A stretch of 27,769 nt of DNA from Methylotenera_A sp031429035 (GTDB taxonomy: Bacteria; Pseudomonadota; Gammaproteobacteria; Burkholderiales; Methylophilaceae), in contig JANOYU010000020.1 of the NCBI GenBank assembly GCA_031429035.1, positions 1 through 27,769 of the forward strand. Direction: 5' to 3'. The notes beneath the pieces are model-generated. The model saw only the letters and a list, made by a program, of their open reading frames with translations, searched no databases and was not told where the DNA came from. Position numbers and translations under genes: made by a program. This document shows positions 7,236 to 15,554 of the stretch, piece by piece. How positions within the stretch are numbered: the stretch's first letter is position 1; every line of letters starts with the position of its first letter.

Positions 7236-8633
7236 ATGTTAGCCAAACTTTTACGCACCAAGCCCGTCATCGCACATGGCAGCAGCGGCCTTAAAAAATG
7301 CTTAAGCGCGTTTGATTTAGCATTATTAGGTATTGGCTGCGCTATTGGCACTGGCATATTTGTACTGACTGGATTGGCGGCTGCCACACAATCTGGTCCA
7401 GCCGTGGTGTTATCGTTTATATTCGCAGGCATTGCCTCGGCTTTTGCTGCATTGGCTTATGCCGAGCTAGCCTCGTCTATTGGTGGTTCTGGCAGCGCTT
7501 ATGGCTATAGCTACGTGGCATTTGGCGAGCTAATGGCTTGGTTGATGGGTTGGATTTTGTTGCTGGAATATGGCGTGGGGGCGGCAGCAGTGGCTAATGG
7601 CTGGTCTGGCTATTTTGTGAATACATTGGCTAACTTTAATATTTATCTGCCCGAAACGCTCACCAAAGCGCCTATGTTGGGTGGCACCATAAATTTACCC
7701 GCCTTTACCATTATTTGGGCATTGACGATTTTGCTGATTGTGGGCGTAAAGGAGAGCGCACGCGTTAATAACATAATTGTTGTTATCAAGCTTTCTACTA
7801 TTGCTATTTTTATAGCGCTGGCAGTTGGTCATGTCAACAGTGCCAATTGGCAACCATTTATGCCATTTGGCTGGTTTGAAACTTTAGACAATGGTAAAAA
7901 TATTGGGGTGTTAGCAGGTGCATCTTTAGTATTTTTTGCCTATTTTGGCTTTGACGCAGTTTCTACCGCGGCAGAAGAATGTAAAAATCCGCAGCGCGAT
8001 TTGCCGATTGGCTTGCTGGCTTCATTGGCATTTTGCACCATCATTTACATTATCGTGTCGTCAATACTTACAGGTGTGGTGCCATATAGCGAGCTAAATA
8101 CCGCTTCCCCTGTGGCTTATGCACTTACCAAACTAGGCTACACTTGGGCATCTACCTTGGTTGCTACTGGCGTACTGGCAGGCTTAATTACAGTGCTGTT
8201 GGTATTGTTGTATGGCTTAACGCGTATTTTATTTGCCATGAGCTGTGACGGCTTAATTTCACCTATATTTTCAAAGGTAAACCCAGATAGGCAAACGCCC
8301 ACGCGCATAATTTTAATGTGCGGTTTTGTAGTTTCTCTTGTGGCGGGGTTTTTTCCATTAGGCGAGCTGGCAGAAACTGTCAATATTGGCACGCTAGCCG
8401 CATTTGTAATGGTGTGCGTAGGCGTGATTGTATTGCGCATACGCCAGCCAAATTTGCCACGGCCATTTAAAAATCCTTGGAACCCTGTCATTCCAGTACT
8501 CGGTATTTTGTCTTGTGGTGCATTGATGGCGTTTTTACCCAGTTCTACTTGGCTACGCTTTGGCATATGGATTGTGTTTGGTGTTGTATTTTATTTTGCT
8601 TATTCAATTAGGCATAGCAAGCTTAACCAATAA
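7236..8633 (+). CDS. APC-family amino acid permease (cationic amino acid transporter-like)
   Basis: 465 aa from ATG 7236. It is a polytopic inner-membrane secondary transporter of the amino acid-polyamine-organocation superfamily, with about 12 hydrophobic spans. Diagnostic is the first helix LALLGIGCAIGTGIFVLTG, with the unwound GxGxGIF substrate-binding segment, then GPAVVLSFIFAGIASAFAALAYAELAS and FFAYFGFDAVSTAAEECKNPQRDLPIG in helix 6. This resembles the YfnA/CAT group; the precise amino acid cannot be read from sequence. An ATG also exists at 7224, but GGGGA (7226-7230) is well placed for 7236, so I chose the latter. It is followed by a strong terminator. Confidence 0.9.
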   Translation: MLAKLLRTKPVIAHGSSGLKKCLSAFDLALLGIGCAIGTGIFVLTGLAAATQSGPAVVLSFIFAGIASAFAALAYAELASSIGGSGSAYGYSYVAFGELMAWLMGWILLLEYGVGAAAVANGWSGYFVNTLANFNIYLPETLTKAPMLGGTINLPAFTIIWALTILLIVGVKESARVNNIIVVIKLSTIAIFIALAVGHVNSANWQPFMPFGWFETLDNGKNIGVLAGASLVFFAYFGFDAVSTAAEECKNPQRDLPIGLLASLAFCTIIYIIVSSILTGVVPYSELNTASPVAYALTKLGYTWASTLVATGVLAGLITVLLVLLYGLTRILFAMSCDGLISPIFSKVNPDRQTPTRIILMCGFVVSLVAGFFPLGELAETVNIGTLAAFVMVCVGVIVLRIRQPNLPRPFKNPWNPVIPVLGILSCGALMAFLPSSTWLRFGIWIVFGVVFYFAYSIRHSKLNQ

Positions 8634-8652
8634 TTAACCAAATAAGCAATAA

Positions 8653-8681
8653 AAAAAGCCAGCTTTTCAGCTGGCTTTTTT
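8653..8681. terminator. Bidirectional rho-independent terminator
   Basis: A perfect 8-bp stem AGCCAGCT (8657-8664) and AGCTGGCT (8669-8676) with loop TTTC is flanked by A-run on the left and T-run on the right. It therefore has a U-tract on both strands. It sits between the convergent permease (+) and cytochrome c (-) genes and can end both transcripts. Confidence 0.93.
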
Positions 8682-8697
8682 AGTTTGAATCTTTAAA

Positions 8698-9006
8698 TTA
8701 CATTGATAAAACCCACTGAACGATAGATTTAATATCTTCGTCTTTTACTTGTGGGCTATTAGCAGGCATAGGCATAGGGCCCCAAACGCCGCTACCACCT
8801 TTTTTAACTTTAGCGATTAATTTCGCTTCAGCAGATGCGTCACCTTTGTATTTAGCGGCAACATCTTTTAAGGCTGGGCCTAGTACTTTTTTATCAATGG
8901 CGTGGCAAGCTAAGCAGCCACTTTTTTGCGCTAAAGCTTGTGAAGCACTGGCTTGACCAGCGAATAATACGGCCGCGGCTGCGATTGTTGCTAATAAAAC
9001 TTTCAT
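8698..9006 (-). CDS. Periplasmic class I cytochrome c (c551/c552-like)
   Basis: 102 aa. It is an exported electron carrier. A signal peptide covers about 1-21 (MKVLLATIAAAAVLFAGQASA, cleavage before SQ). The haem site is CLACH (31-35). The axial methionine lies in GPMPMP (M80 by analogy with the GPIPMP loop of c551-type cytochromes). The mature chain is about 80 residues, normal for this group, and ends IKSIVQWVLSM. The start at 9006 is set by the signal peptide and by AAGGAGA seven bases upstream on the minus strand; an upstream in-frame GTG would spoil both. It has its own spacer from the YyaL-like gene and is likely transcribed alone. In methylotrophs such cytochromes carry electrons from periplasmic dehydrogenases to oxidase; this assignment is inferential here. 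Confidence 0.93.
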   Translation of the reverse strand: MKVLLATIAAAAVLFAGQASASQALAQKSGCLACHAIDKKVLGPALKDVAAKYKGDASAEAKLIAKVKKGGSGVWGPMPMPANSPQVKDEDIKSIVQWVLSM

Positions 9007-9039
9007 GCTATCTCCTTGAAATACAACCAATATTCTTTA

Positions 9040-9095
9040 AAAAATCTACAATTTTATGCAACGTGCATGATACATGACATTCAAAAATCTACAAT
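9040..9095 (-). promoter_or_regulatory. Pair of 13-bp direct repeats upstream of cytochrome c
   Basis: ATTGTAGATTTTT (minus-strand reading) occurs twice, at 9040-9052 and 9083-9095, exactly 43 bp apart, in the 95-bp spacer between the YyaL-like gene and cytochrome c. The spacing is close to four helical turns. TTGCAT at about 9055-9060 (minus) with an AT-rich region 17 bp on could be the promoter. The repeats may be operator or activator sites, or remnants of a duplication. Confidence 0.4.
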
Positions 9096-9101
9096 AGCCC
9101 A

Positions 9102-11150
9102 CTAGGCATTTATTTGTAAACTTTTGATAAGCTGTTGCAAATTATTCACACTCGGTGCGCAAACAACGCCTTGACATAGCCAAGCGTTGACTTCGCCGGT
9201 AAATTTCCTGTCGAGCGTACTCGGTAAATCTTTGGCCGCATCATCTAAATAAAACACTAAATGATGAGGGTAATAAGTTTTATTAATTGCTTCACGCCAA
9301 GCCAGCATTTTATCGGCTTCACCGCGTATGATGACGATGCTGGGCGGCGTTAAAAATTCGCTTAACGCATGGCACAAAGTAGCACAAGCGGCAGGATTAT
9401 TCGCCATGCTGCTGTCAAACGCTTTTAAGGTGCGCTCGGCGGCTTGCAAATAGCGCGCTTCGCCCAATATATGCCCAAGTTTTTGCAAGGCCACTGCAGC
9501 AATACCGTTGCCATTGGGCGTGGCGTTGTCGTAGCCTTGCTTGGGGCGATGAATCAGCGCCTCGTGGTTGTGGCTAGTAAAATAAAATCCACCCTGTTCT
9601 GATTCAAAATTTTCCAATAGTGCTTCGGCTAAATCTTCTGCAAAGGCTAAATCTACAGCGCGATAATCAGCTTGCATCAGCTCAATCAGCGCGTCTAATA
9701 AAAATGCGTAGTCATCTAAATATGCGTTTAAATGCGCTTTATAATCTCCGCTGCCATCATCTTTACATGTCGCCAATAATTGCTCGTTTACCCACATATT
9801 ATTGCAAATAAAATCCACCGCATCTTGCGCTAACTTTATCCAATCTGGCCGATTAAATACGCGCCCTGCCCTAGCCAAGCCTTTAATGGCGAGCGCATTC
9901 CACGAAGTTAAAATTTTATCGTCACGGCCTGGGCGGGTACGTTTATCGCGCGCATCAAACAATTTAGCTTGTGCGTTCATTAACAATACAATTTCATCAT
10001 GCTCTGGAGACCGCGCCAAATAAGGATGCCAGCCTGCATAACCCGAATGCGGATTTTCAAAATTGGCGGCACGGTCAAACCCAAAACAGCTGCTTGCCAC
10101 TACAAACTCTTTTGGACTTAGTAATTTTTTTACTTCAGCAGGCTGCCACACATAAAACGCGCCTTCTTCAGAGTGACCACTTTCGTCTAACGAATCAGCA
10201 TCAAGTGATGAATAAAATGCGCCATTTTTATCGCGCATTTCGCAAATTAACCATGCAATGGTTTCTTCTAAAATTTGTTTATAACGTTGGTTTTTTGAAA
10301 TTTGCCAACCATCGCAATACAAAAATAATAGCTGGCCGTTGTCGTAAAGCATTTTTTCAAAGTGTGGAATATTCCAGCGTTCATCCACGCTATAACGACA
10401 AAAGCCACCACCAATTTGATCATAAATACCGCCGTTGGCCATGGCACTTAGCATTTGCAAAGCCATTGCTTCCGCTTGCTTGTTGCCAGCTTTGGCCTCA
10501 TGTAAAAGCAAAGTAATATCTGCAGGATTCGGAAATTTTGGCGCGCTACCAAAACCACCATGCTCAAAATCGAAGCTTCTTTCCAGCGAAGTGAATGCTA
10601 ACTTAAAGGTATCTTGTGAAGCACTTAAGGTGCTGCTAGGCGCAGGAATCGTGCGTTTCAGCGCATCAGCTAACTGCGAATTTTGCACCGCCAAGTCATC
10701 TTTTTTCTCGTGATAAAAAGCCGCCACGCGCGGAATTAAATCAGCAAAACCGGGTAATTGATAGCGTGCAGTTTTAGGAAAGTAGGTTCCAGTAAAATAC
10801 GGCTGCTGGTCTGGCGTTAAAAACACCGTCAGTGGCCAGCCACCACTTTTTTGGCTGAGCATGCTGTGCGCGGTTTGATAAATTTGGTCAATATCTGGCC
10901 GTTCTTCACGGTCAACCTTAATATTGATAAAGTGCGCATTCATCACTGCGGCTACTGCATCATCTTCAAACGATTCGTGCGCCATGACGTGACACCAATG
11001 GCAAGCCGAATAGCCAATAGATAACAAAATGGGTTTATCTAGTTCGCGTGCTAATTTTAGTGCTTCTTTACCCCACGGATACCAATCCACAGGGTTACTT
11101 GCATGTTGCAATAAGTAAGGGCTGGTTTCTGATTGCAGTTTATTGGACAT
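9102..11150 (-). CDS. YyaL/Spata20-type thioredoxin-domain protein (DUF255)
   Basis: 682 aa. The N-terminal DsbH/thioredoxin-like domain (about 1-160) starts NKLQSETSPYLLQHASNPVDWYPW, has the active-site-like CHWC (50-53 in SACHWCHVMAHESF), and GGWPLTVFLTPDQQPYFTGTYFP. The remainder is an alpha/alpha-toroid resembling six-hairpin glycosidases and N-acylglucosamine epimerases, with FEKMLYDNGQLLFLY, DADSLDESGHSEEGAFYVW and NGNGIAAVALQKL. The family is widespread but its reaction is unknown. No signal peptide is present, so it should be cytosolic. A TTG-ATG pair marks the start; ATG at 11150 is preferred. It lies 40 bases after the mutarotase gene on the same strand, so is probably in the ilvD unit. 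Confidence 0.9.
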   Translation of the reverse strand: MSNKLQSETSPYLLQHASNPVDWYPWGKEALKLARELDKPILLSIGYSACHWCHVMAHESFEDDAVAAVMNAHFINIKVDREERPDIDQIYQTAHSMLSQKSGGWPLTVFLTPDQQPYFTGTYFPKTARYQLPGFADLIPRVAAFYHEKKDDLAVQNSQLADALKRTIPAPSSTLSASQDTFKLAFTSLERSFDFEHGGFGSAPKFPNPADITLLLHEAKAGNKQAEAMALQMLSAMANGGIYDQIGGGFCRYSVDERWNIPHFEKMLYDNGQLLFLYCDGWQISKNQRYKQILEETIAWLICEMRDKNGAFYSSLDADSLDESGHSEEGAFYVWQPAEVKKLLSPKEFVVASSCFGFDRAANFENPHSGYAGWHPYLARSPEHDEIVLLMNAQAKLFDARDKRTRPGRDDKILTSWNALAIKGLARAGRVFNRPDWIKLAQDAVDFICNNMWVNEQLLATCKDDGSGDYKAHLNAYLDDYAFLLDALIELMQADYRAVDLAFAEDLAEALLENFESEQGGFYFTSHNHEALIHRPKQGYDNATPNGNGIAAVALQKLGHILGEARYLQAAERTLKAFDSSMANNPAACATLCHALSEFLTPPSIVIIRGEADKMLAWREAINKTYYPHHLVFYLDDAAKDLPSTLDRKFTGEVNAWLCQGVVCAPSVNNLQQLIKSLQINA

Positions 11151-11190
11151 CAATTACTGCTTTGCAGATGATGGAAAACTTATAGTAAAT

Positions 11191-12132
11191 TTATAAAGTT
11201 TCAATCGCATACTCTGCAATAATCACATGCGTGCGATGTGGGTTAATTACCACCATATTATCCAATGCATTGGTGGTTTCCACACATACTGTTTTACGCC
11301 AATCATCTGCAGCACCCATATCACCCATTTGTGCAGCTTTTTCTGCGCCAGGGCTCCATACCACCGTGGTATCACTGCCAGATTTTGATATATGAATCAA
11401 TCGGTTAAAGCCAGTATCGTGCACAGTACAATCTGAGCTATGGTTAATATAAACGCGGTCAAATTCGCCATCAAACTTCAATGCATTATGCTCTACTTCA
11501 CGTTGATATTTGAGCACTTTATCGGCATATAAGCAATCTTGCATACCGGTTATTTTAACGTTGCTAATATCGCTAACGTTTAAATAAGTGTGAAACGCTT
11601 CACCAATCACAAACGGGTGATCGGCCTTGTTGGTAGTAGCCATTTCAATACGTAAACGTCTCCCAACAGTAATGGTTAAGGTGAGCGCATATGGATATGA
11701 CAACTGCCGTTTTGCTTCTGGCGTCTCTTGCATCTCTAAAATAATGCGCGTTGCGCCAGTTGGCGTTGCGTCAATATCCATCACTCGCCAGGGTATTACC
11801 CGCGCAAAGCCATGTGGGCAAAAAGTGCTATCAGTTGGGTGTGCGCCAAACCAAGGCCAACAAATAGGCACACCACCGCGAATAGAGCGGCCTTTCACAA
11901 AACGCGCGCTACTCGACATCCACAGCACTGGTTCTGCTAAAAATTTAGGTTGCCAGCCCATTATATGTGCGCCTTGTAGCGCAATTTTTGCAGTGGCTAG
12001 TGGGTTATCTACCTCTAAATATTGCAAGCCAGTTTCATCTTGGGTTTGTAATACGTGCGCATGCAACTTTAAGCGTTTTTTTGTTTTAGGTTCTACGCTT
12101 TGTGCTATTGCTTCTGTGGTTTCTGTATTCAT
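11191..12132 (-). CDS. D-hexose-6-phosphate mutarotase (YeaD family)
   Basis: 313 aa. It is a cytosolic aldose-1-epimerase-fold enzyme that interconverts anomers of hexose 6-phosphates. Family blocks visible are ISLQGAHI-like KIALQGAHIMGWQP, VLWMSSSARFVKGRSIRGGVPICWPWFGAHP, HGFARVIPWRV (conserved His), FHTYLNVSDIS (second conserved His) and VVWSPGAEKAAQMGDM followed by WRKTVCVETTNA (catalytic Glu). The N-terminal about 25 residues are a low-complexity extension. GTG and ATG are adjacent; ATG at 12132 with AGAAG just upstream is chosen. It lies 25 bases after ilvD and 40 before the YyaL-like gene, all on the minus strand. Confidence 0.92.
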   Translation of the reverse strand: MNTETTEAIAQSVEPKTKKRLKLHAHVLQTQDETGLQYLEVDNPLATAKIALQGAHIMGWQPKFLAEPVLWMSSSARFVKGRSIRGGVPICWPWFGAHPTDSTFCPHGFARVIPWRVMDIDATPTGATRIILEMQETPEAKRQLSYPYALTLTITVGRRLRIEMATTNKADHPFVIGEAFHTYLNVSDISNVKITGMQDCLYADKVLKYQREVEHNALKFDGEFDRVYINHSSDCTVHDTGFNRLIHISKSGSDTTVVWSPGAEKAAQMGDMGAADDWRKTVCVETTNALDNMVVINPHRTHVIIAEYAIETL

Positions 12133-12157
12133 CACTTCTCAATCAAGGTTATATTAC

Positions 12158-14008
12158 TTACTTTTCAATTTGCGATACATCGCGCACTGCGCCACGAGCC
12201 GCACTGGTGCTCATTGCTGCGTAAGCACGCAAGGCAGGTGAAACATGACGTTGACGATTGATTGGCTTCCAAGCATCTTTACCTTTGGCCACCATTTTGC
12301 TATGGCGGTGCGACATTTCTGCATCTGTAATTGCTAGGTGAATAGTGCGATTTGGAATATCGATTTCAATGGTGTCACCCTCTTCTACCAAGCCAATTGC
12401 ACCACCTTCGGCTGCTTCTGGCGAGGCGTGGCCGATTGATAAACCTGATGTTCCGCCCGAAAAGCGACCGTCAGTTAATAGCGCGCACACTTTGCCTAAA
12501 TCTTTCGATTTTAAATAGCTCGTTGGGTATAACATTTCTTGCATGCCAGGGCCGCCACGTGGGCCTTCGTAGCGAATCACCACTACATCGCCAGCAACAA
12601 TTTGGTCGGCCATAATGCCTTCTACAGCGGCATCCTGCGATTCAAAAATACGCGCACGTCCAGTAAATTTGAGAATACTGTCATCGACACCCGCCGTTTT
12701 GACTATGCAGCCATCTAGCGCGATATTGCCGTAAAGCACCGCCAGACCACCATCTTGCGAATAAGCGTGCGCTTTGTCGCGAATGCAGCCATCTGTGCGG
12801 TCGTCGTCTAACGTGGGGTATAACATGCTCTGACTAAAAGCTATCGTCGTGATAATACCGCCAGGTGCAGCGCGGTAGAATTTTTTCACATCCTCATCCT
12901 TGGTCACTTTAATATCCCATTTTGCCAGCGCCTCGCCCATGCTGGGTGAATGCACGGTAGGAATATCGCGATGAATCAGCCCAGCACGGTCTAATTCGCC
13001 CAATATGCCCATCACACCACCTGCGCGGTGCACGTCTTCCATATGATATTTTTGCGTGGCAGGCGCCACTTTGCTTAAACACGGTACTTTGCGAGAAATT
13101 CTATCGATGTCTGACATGGTGAAATCAATTTCAGCCTCGTGCGCCGCGGCCAGCAAATGCAATACTGTATTGGTACTGCCGCCCATCGACACATCTAAAG
13201 CCATGGCGTTTTCAAACGCTTGTAGATTAGCAATAGACCGCGGCAAAACGCTGTAATCATCTTGCTCGTAATGGCGTTTAGCTAAATCAACTATCAGCCT
13301 GCCAGCTTTTAAAAATAGTTCTTTACGCGCGCCGTGGGTGGCCAATGTAGAGCCGTTGCCAGGCAAGCTTAATCCTAGCGCCTCAGTTAAACAATTCATT
13401 GAGTTTGCAGTAAACATACCAGAACAAGAACCACATGTTGGGCAAGCCGAGCGCTCAATCGCTTCGGATTTTTCATCTGAAACTTTGCTATCAGCTGCGG
13501 CAACCATGGCATCGACTAAATCCAGCTTCATCTCCTCGCCCTGCCAATTCACTTTACCCGCTTCCATCGGCCCGCCTGAAACAAATACCACGGGAATATT
13601 CAAGCGTAACGCAGCCATTAGCATGCCAGGGGTAATTTTATCGCAATTAGAAATACACACCAGCGCATCGGCGCAGTGCGCGTTGACCATATATTCAACA
13701 CTATCGGCAATTAAATCGCGGCTAGGCAAACTATACAGCATGCCGCTATGCCCCATGGCAATGCCGTCATCTACCGCAATCGTATTGAATTCTTTAGCTA
13801 CACCGCCTGCCCGTTCAATTTCACGCGCAACCAATTGACCTAAGTCTTTTAAATGCACATGACCTGGCACAAACTGCGTAAAAGAGTTTGAAATGGCGAT
13901 GATGGGTTTATCAAAATCACCATCTTTCATGCCAGTGGCACGCCATAGCGCGCGAGCGCCTGCCATATTGCGGCCGTGGGTGGTGGTACGAGAACGATAA
14001 ACGGGCAT
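12158..14008 (-). CDS. ilvD: Dihydroxy-acid dehydratase
   Basis: 616 aa, the same length as the E. coli enzyme. This iron-sulfur enzyme makes the 2-oxo acid precursors of valine and isoleucine from dihydroxy acids. Signatures are RSRTTTHGRNMAGARALWRATG at the N-terminus (first 20 residues from R5), SNCDKITPGM with C122, CPTCGSCSGMFTANSMN with C195, GGSTNTVLHLLAAAHEA, and C-terminal DGRFSGGTSGLSIGHASPEAAEGG. The start is ATG at 14008 (MPVYRS), matching the family; a TTG 15 bases further upstream is ignored. It is divergent from lgt and is the first gene of an apparent ilvD-mutarotase-yyaL-like unit. Confidence 0.97.
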   Translation of the reverse strand: MPVYRSRTTTHGRNMAGARALWRATGMKDGDFDKPIIAISNSFTQFVPGHVHLKDLGQLVAREIERAGGVAKEFNTIAVDDGIAMGHSGMLYSLPSRDLIADSVEYMVNAHCADALVCISNCDKITPGMLMAALRLNIPVVFVSGGPMEAGKVNWQGEEMKLDLVDAMVAAADSKVSDEKSEAIERSACPTCGSCSGMFTANSMNCLTEALGLSLPGNGSTLATHGARKELFLKAGRLIVDLAKRHYEQDDYSVLPRSIANLQAFENAMALDVSMGGSTNTVLHLLAAAHEAEIDFTMSDIDRISRKVPCLSKVAPATQKYHMEDVHRAGGVMGILGELDRAGLIHRDIPTVHSPSMGEALAKWDIKVTKDEDVKKFYRAAPGGIITTIAFSQSMLYPTLDDDRTDGCIRDKAHAYSQDGGLAVLYGNIALDGCIVKTAGVDDSILKFTGRARIFESQDAAVEGIMADQIVAGDVVVIRYEGPRGGPGMQEMLYPTSYLKSKDLGKVCALLTDGRFSGGTSGLSIGHASPEAAEGGAIGLVEEGDTIEIDIPNRTIHLAITDAEMSHRHSKMVAKGKDAWKPINRQRHVSPALRAYAAMSTSAARGAVRDVSQIEK

Positions 14009-14031
14009 AAGTAACCTGTGCAATTAGAACG

Positions 14032-14037
14032 TATAAT
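14032..14037 (+). promoter_or_regulatory. Candidate -10 box for lgt in the ilvD-lgt divergent spacer
   Basis: A perfect TATAAT lies at 14032-14037, 30 bases before the lgt ATG. No convincing -35 hexamer is seen at 16-18 bases. The 59-bp spacer must also hold the ilvD promoter on the opposite strand, where TAAAAT and TAACAT are possible -10 boxes, so the two promoters probably overlap. Confidence 0.4.
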
Positions 14038-14067
14038 GTTATTTTACCGCATCACACCATTTAAGAC

Positions 14068-14871
14068 ATGCTAAATATGCCAATAATTCACCCACAGTTC
14101 GACCCAATTGCTTTACACATTACCAATGGCTTCGGCATTCACTGGTATGGCTTAATGTATTTGTTAGCGTTTGCAGCATTTTTATTTTTAGGTAAATGGC
14201 AAATTGCAAATCGGCCTTGGCATGCTTGGTCGCCCCAAATGCTAGACGACGCCTTGTTTTACGGCGCATTGGGGGTTATTTTAGGCGGACGAATCGGCTA
14301 TATTTTGTTTTACCAATTGGGTGATTTTTTGCAGCATCCGCTTAATATTTTTAAAATATGGCAAGGCGGCATGAGCTTTCATGGCGGTTTTTTAGGTGTA
14401 CTCATTGCGATGTTTTTATTTGCGCACAAGCGTAAATTAACTTGGCTTAGCCTAATGGATTTTGTCGCACCGCTAGTGCCAATTGGCTTGGGTACTGGTC
14501 GCATTGGTAATTTTATTAATGGTGAGCTATGGGGCAGAGCAACAAATTCAACATATGGCATGATTTTTCCGCAAGTAGACAACATTGCGCGTCATCCGTC
14601 GCAGCTATACGAATTTGCGCTTGAAGGCGTGGCACTATTTTGTATTTTATGGTGGTTTTCGCGCAAGCAGCGGCCAGTGGGTGCTATTTCTGCTTTGTTT
14701 TTAATCGGCTATGGCAGCTTTCGCTTTTTGGCAGAATTTACGCGCGAGCCAGATGTGCATTTAGGTCTATTACAGCTAGGCTTTAGTATGGGGCAATGGC
14801 TAAGTTTACCTATGATAGTGATTGGCGTTTGGATGTTGCAAAAATCTAAAAGCCATTACTTTGGCAAATAA
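14068..14871 (+). CDS. lgt: Prolipoprotein diacylglyceryl transferase
   Basis: 267 aa. It is an inner-membrane enzyme with about seven spans that transfers diacylglycerol from phosphatidylglycerol to the lipobox cysteine of prolipoproteins. Family motifs are HWYGLMYL (25-32, Y28), GGRIGYILFY (73-82), GGMSFHGG (100-107, H105) and GRIGNFINGELWGR (144-157, R145), followed by RHPSQLYEF and LIGYGSFRFLAEFTREPD. Numbering is offset by about two from the E. coli enzyme's essential residues, which supports the ATG at 14068 over the one at 14077. It stands alone between divergent ilvD and a spacer with a sigma-54-like promoter. Confidence 0.96.
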   Translation: MLNMPIIHPQFDPIALHITNGFGIHWYGLMYLLAFAAFLFLGKWQIANRPWHAWSPQMLDDALFYGALGVILGGRIGYILFYQLGDFLQHPLNIFKIWQGGMSFHGGFLGVLIAMFLFAHKRKLTWLSLMDFVAPLVPIGLGTGRIGNFINGELWGRATNSTYGMIFPQVDNIARHPSQLYEFALEGVALFCILWWFSRKQRPVGAISALFLIGYGSFRFLAEFTREPDVHLGLLQLGFSMGQWLSLPMIVIGVWMLQKSKSHYFGK

Positions 14872-15031
14872 ATTTAGCACGACAAATTTAGCCATGTTAA
14901 TTCGCGCACTATTCATTTGTGCAAAGACGAAAATCCATCATCTCGCTTAATAAATCATCACTGTTAAAATAAAACATATTAAAAATTAAATAAACATTAA
15001 ATAAAAACAGCTACTTAAGTATTTTTCAACA

Positions 15032-15047
15032 TGGCATATAGTTTGCA
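15032..15047 (+). promoter_or_regulatory. Sigma-54 (RpoN) type -24/-12 promoter
   Basis: TGGCATATAGTTTGCA matches the sigma-54 consensus TGGCAC-N5-TTGCA at 10 of 11 fixed positions, with GG and GC correctly 12 bases apart. The predicted transcription start is near 15058, which leaves about 23 bases of leader before the ATG of the 58-aa gene at 15081. The 209-bp spacer upstream is AT-rich, as expected for a bending or activator-binding region. I could not identify an enhancer-binding protein site with confidence. Confidence 0.72.
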
Positions 15048-15080
15048 TAAGTATTAATACTATTTGTTGAGATAGAAAAA

Positions 15081-15257
15081 ATGAAAAACTTATTCGAGCG
15101 ATTTTTTAAAAAAGAACCAGATTTTAGCTACACCATTGCTGAATATATGCCTGTAAAAAACAGATTGCGTACAGAGGTAACGGTGACGGAATACCAGATT
15201 GAACAACCCGCTGAATCTGACGAAATGGCGATTGATAAAATTTATCAAAGTTCTTAA
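15081..15257 (+). CDS. 58-aa hypothetical protein behind a sigma-54-like promoter
   Basis: The protein starts MKNLFERFFKKEPDFSYTI and has a basic amphipathic N-terminus, a middle with RLRTEVTVTEYQIEQ and an acidic tail (PAESDEMAIDKIYQSS). There are no cysteines, signal peptide or membrane span. I do not recognise the family. GAGAT at about 15069-15073 could serve as ribosome-binding site. Coding is supported mainly by the well-placed sigma-54-like promoter. Its stop lies 15 bases from the end of the convergent minus-strand TIGR03643-type gene. Confidence 0.65.
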   Translation: MKNLFERFFKKEPDFSYTIAEYMPVKNRLRTEVTVTEYQIEQPAESDEMAIDKIYQSS

Positions 15258-15272
15258 TAAGCTTTAAATAAA

Positions 15273-15554
15273 CTAGCGATTAATTTTGTTTTGTCGCCTA
15301 GATTGATGACGCGTTACTTCTTCACTACGCAGTTGTAAATGTTTTGTGGTTTGCCCGTGAGTGCGTTCGCGCCACGATTTAAACGAATTTAGCTTTAAAT
15401 TAGCCCGCATAATCTTAATCACGCCATCTTGATTGATACCAAATTGCGCTTCAATTGCCTCAAATGCAGTACGGTCTTCCCAGCCCATTTCTATAATGCG
15501 TGATAAATCTTCATCAGAAAAATCTTTGTCTTTATGCGGATTTTTTAACAGCAA
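15273..15554 (-). CDS. TIGR03643-type small protein
   Basis: 93 aa. The core FSDEDLSRIIEMGWEDRTAFEAIEAQFGI (about 12-40, key W25, E26, D27, R28 and F31) and LKLNSFKSWRERTHG resemble the TIGR03643 family, a short conserved protein of unknown function with a helix-turn-helix-like pattern. The C-terminus is very basic (HLQLRSEEVTRHQSRRQNKINR). The start appears to be TTG at 15554, which overlaps the last codons of ybdD; GGAAAGG lies upstream of it. It is the last gene of the cstA unit. Family naming is from memory of the motif pattern. Confidence 0.75.
   Translation of the reverse strand: MLLKNPHKDKDFSDEDLSRIIEMGWEDRTAFEAIEAQFGINQDGVIKIMRANLKLNSFKSWRERTHGQTTKHLQLRSEEVTRHQSRRQNKINR

Noticed and set aside
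9971..10516. 181-codon plus-strand frame inside the YyaL-like gene
   Set aside because: It lies wholly antisense to a gene with clear family motifs, and its product (histidine- and glutamine-rich, no recognisable domain) looks like a shadow.
11174..11203. AT-only hairpin near the mutarotase stop (AAACTTTATA with TATAAGTTTT on the minus strand)
   Set aside because: The stem has almost no G-C pairs and overlaps the stop codon; too weak to call a terminator, and the next gene follows closely.
11627..12241. 204-codon plus-strand frame across the mutarotase gene into ilvD
   Set aside because: It is antisense to two well-supported genes and their spacer; the product is cysteine- and serine-rich with no family pattern.
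13338..13838. 166-codon plus-strand frame opposite ilvD
   Set aside because: It is antisense to the conserved iron-sulfur region of ilvD; the frame is open because of codon bias on the real strand.
14890..14946. 18-codon frame beginning MLIRALFICAK in the lgt downstream spacer
   Set aside because: Very short, no ribosome-binding site and no coupling to a neighbour.
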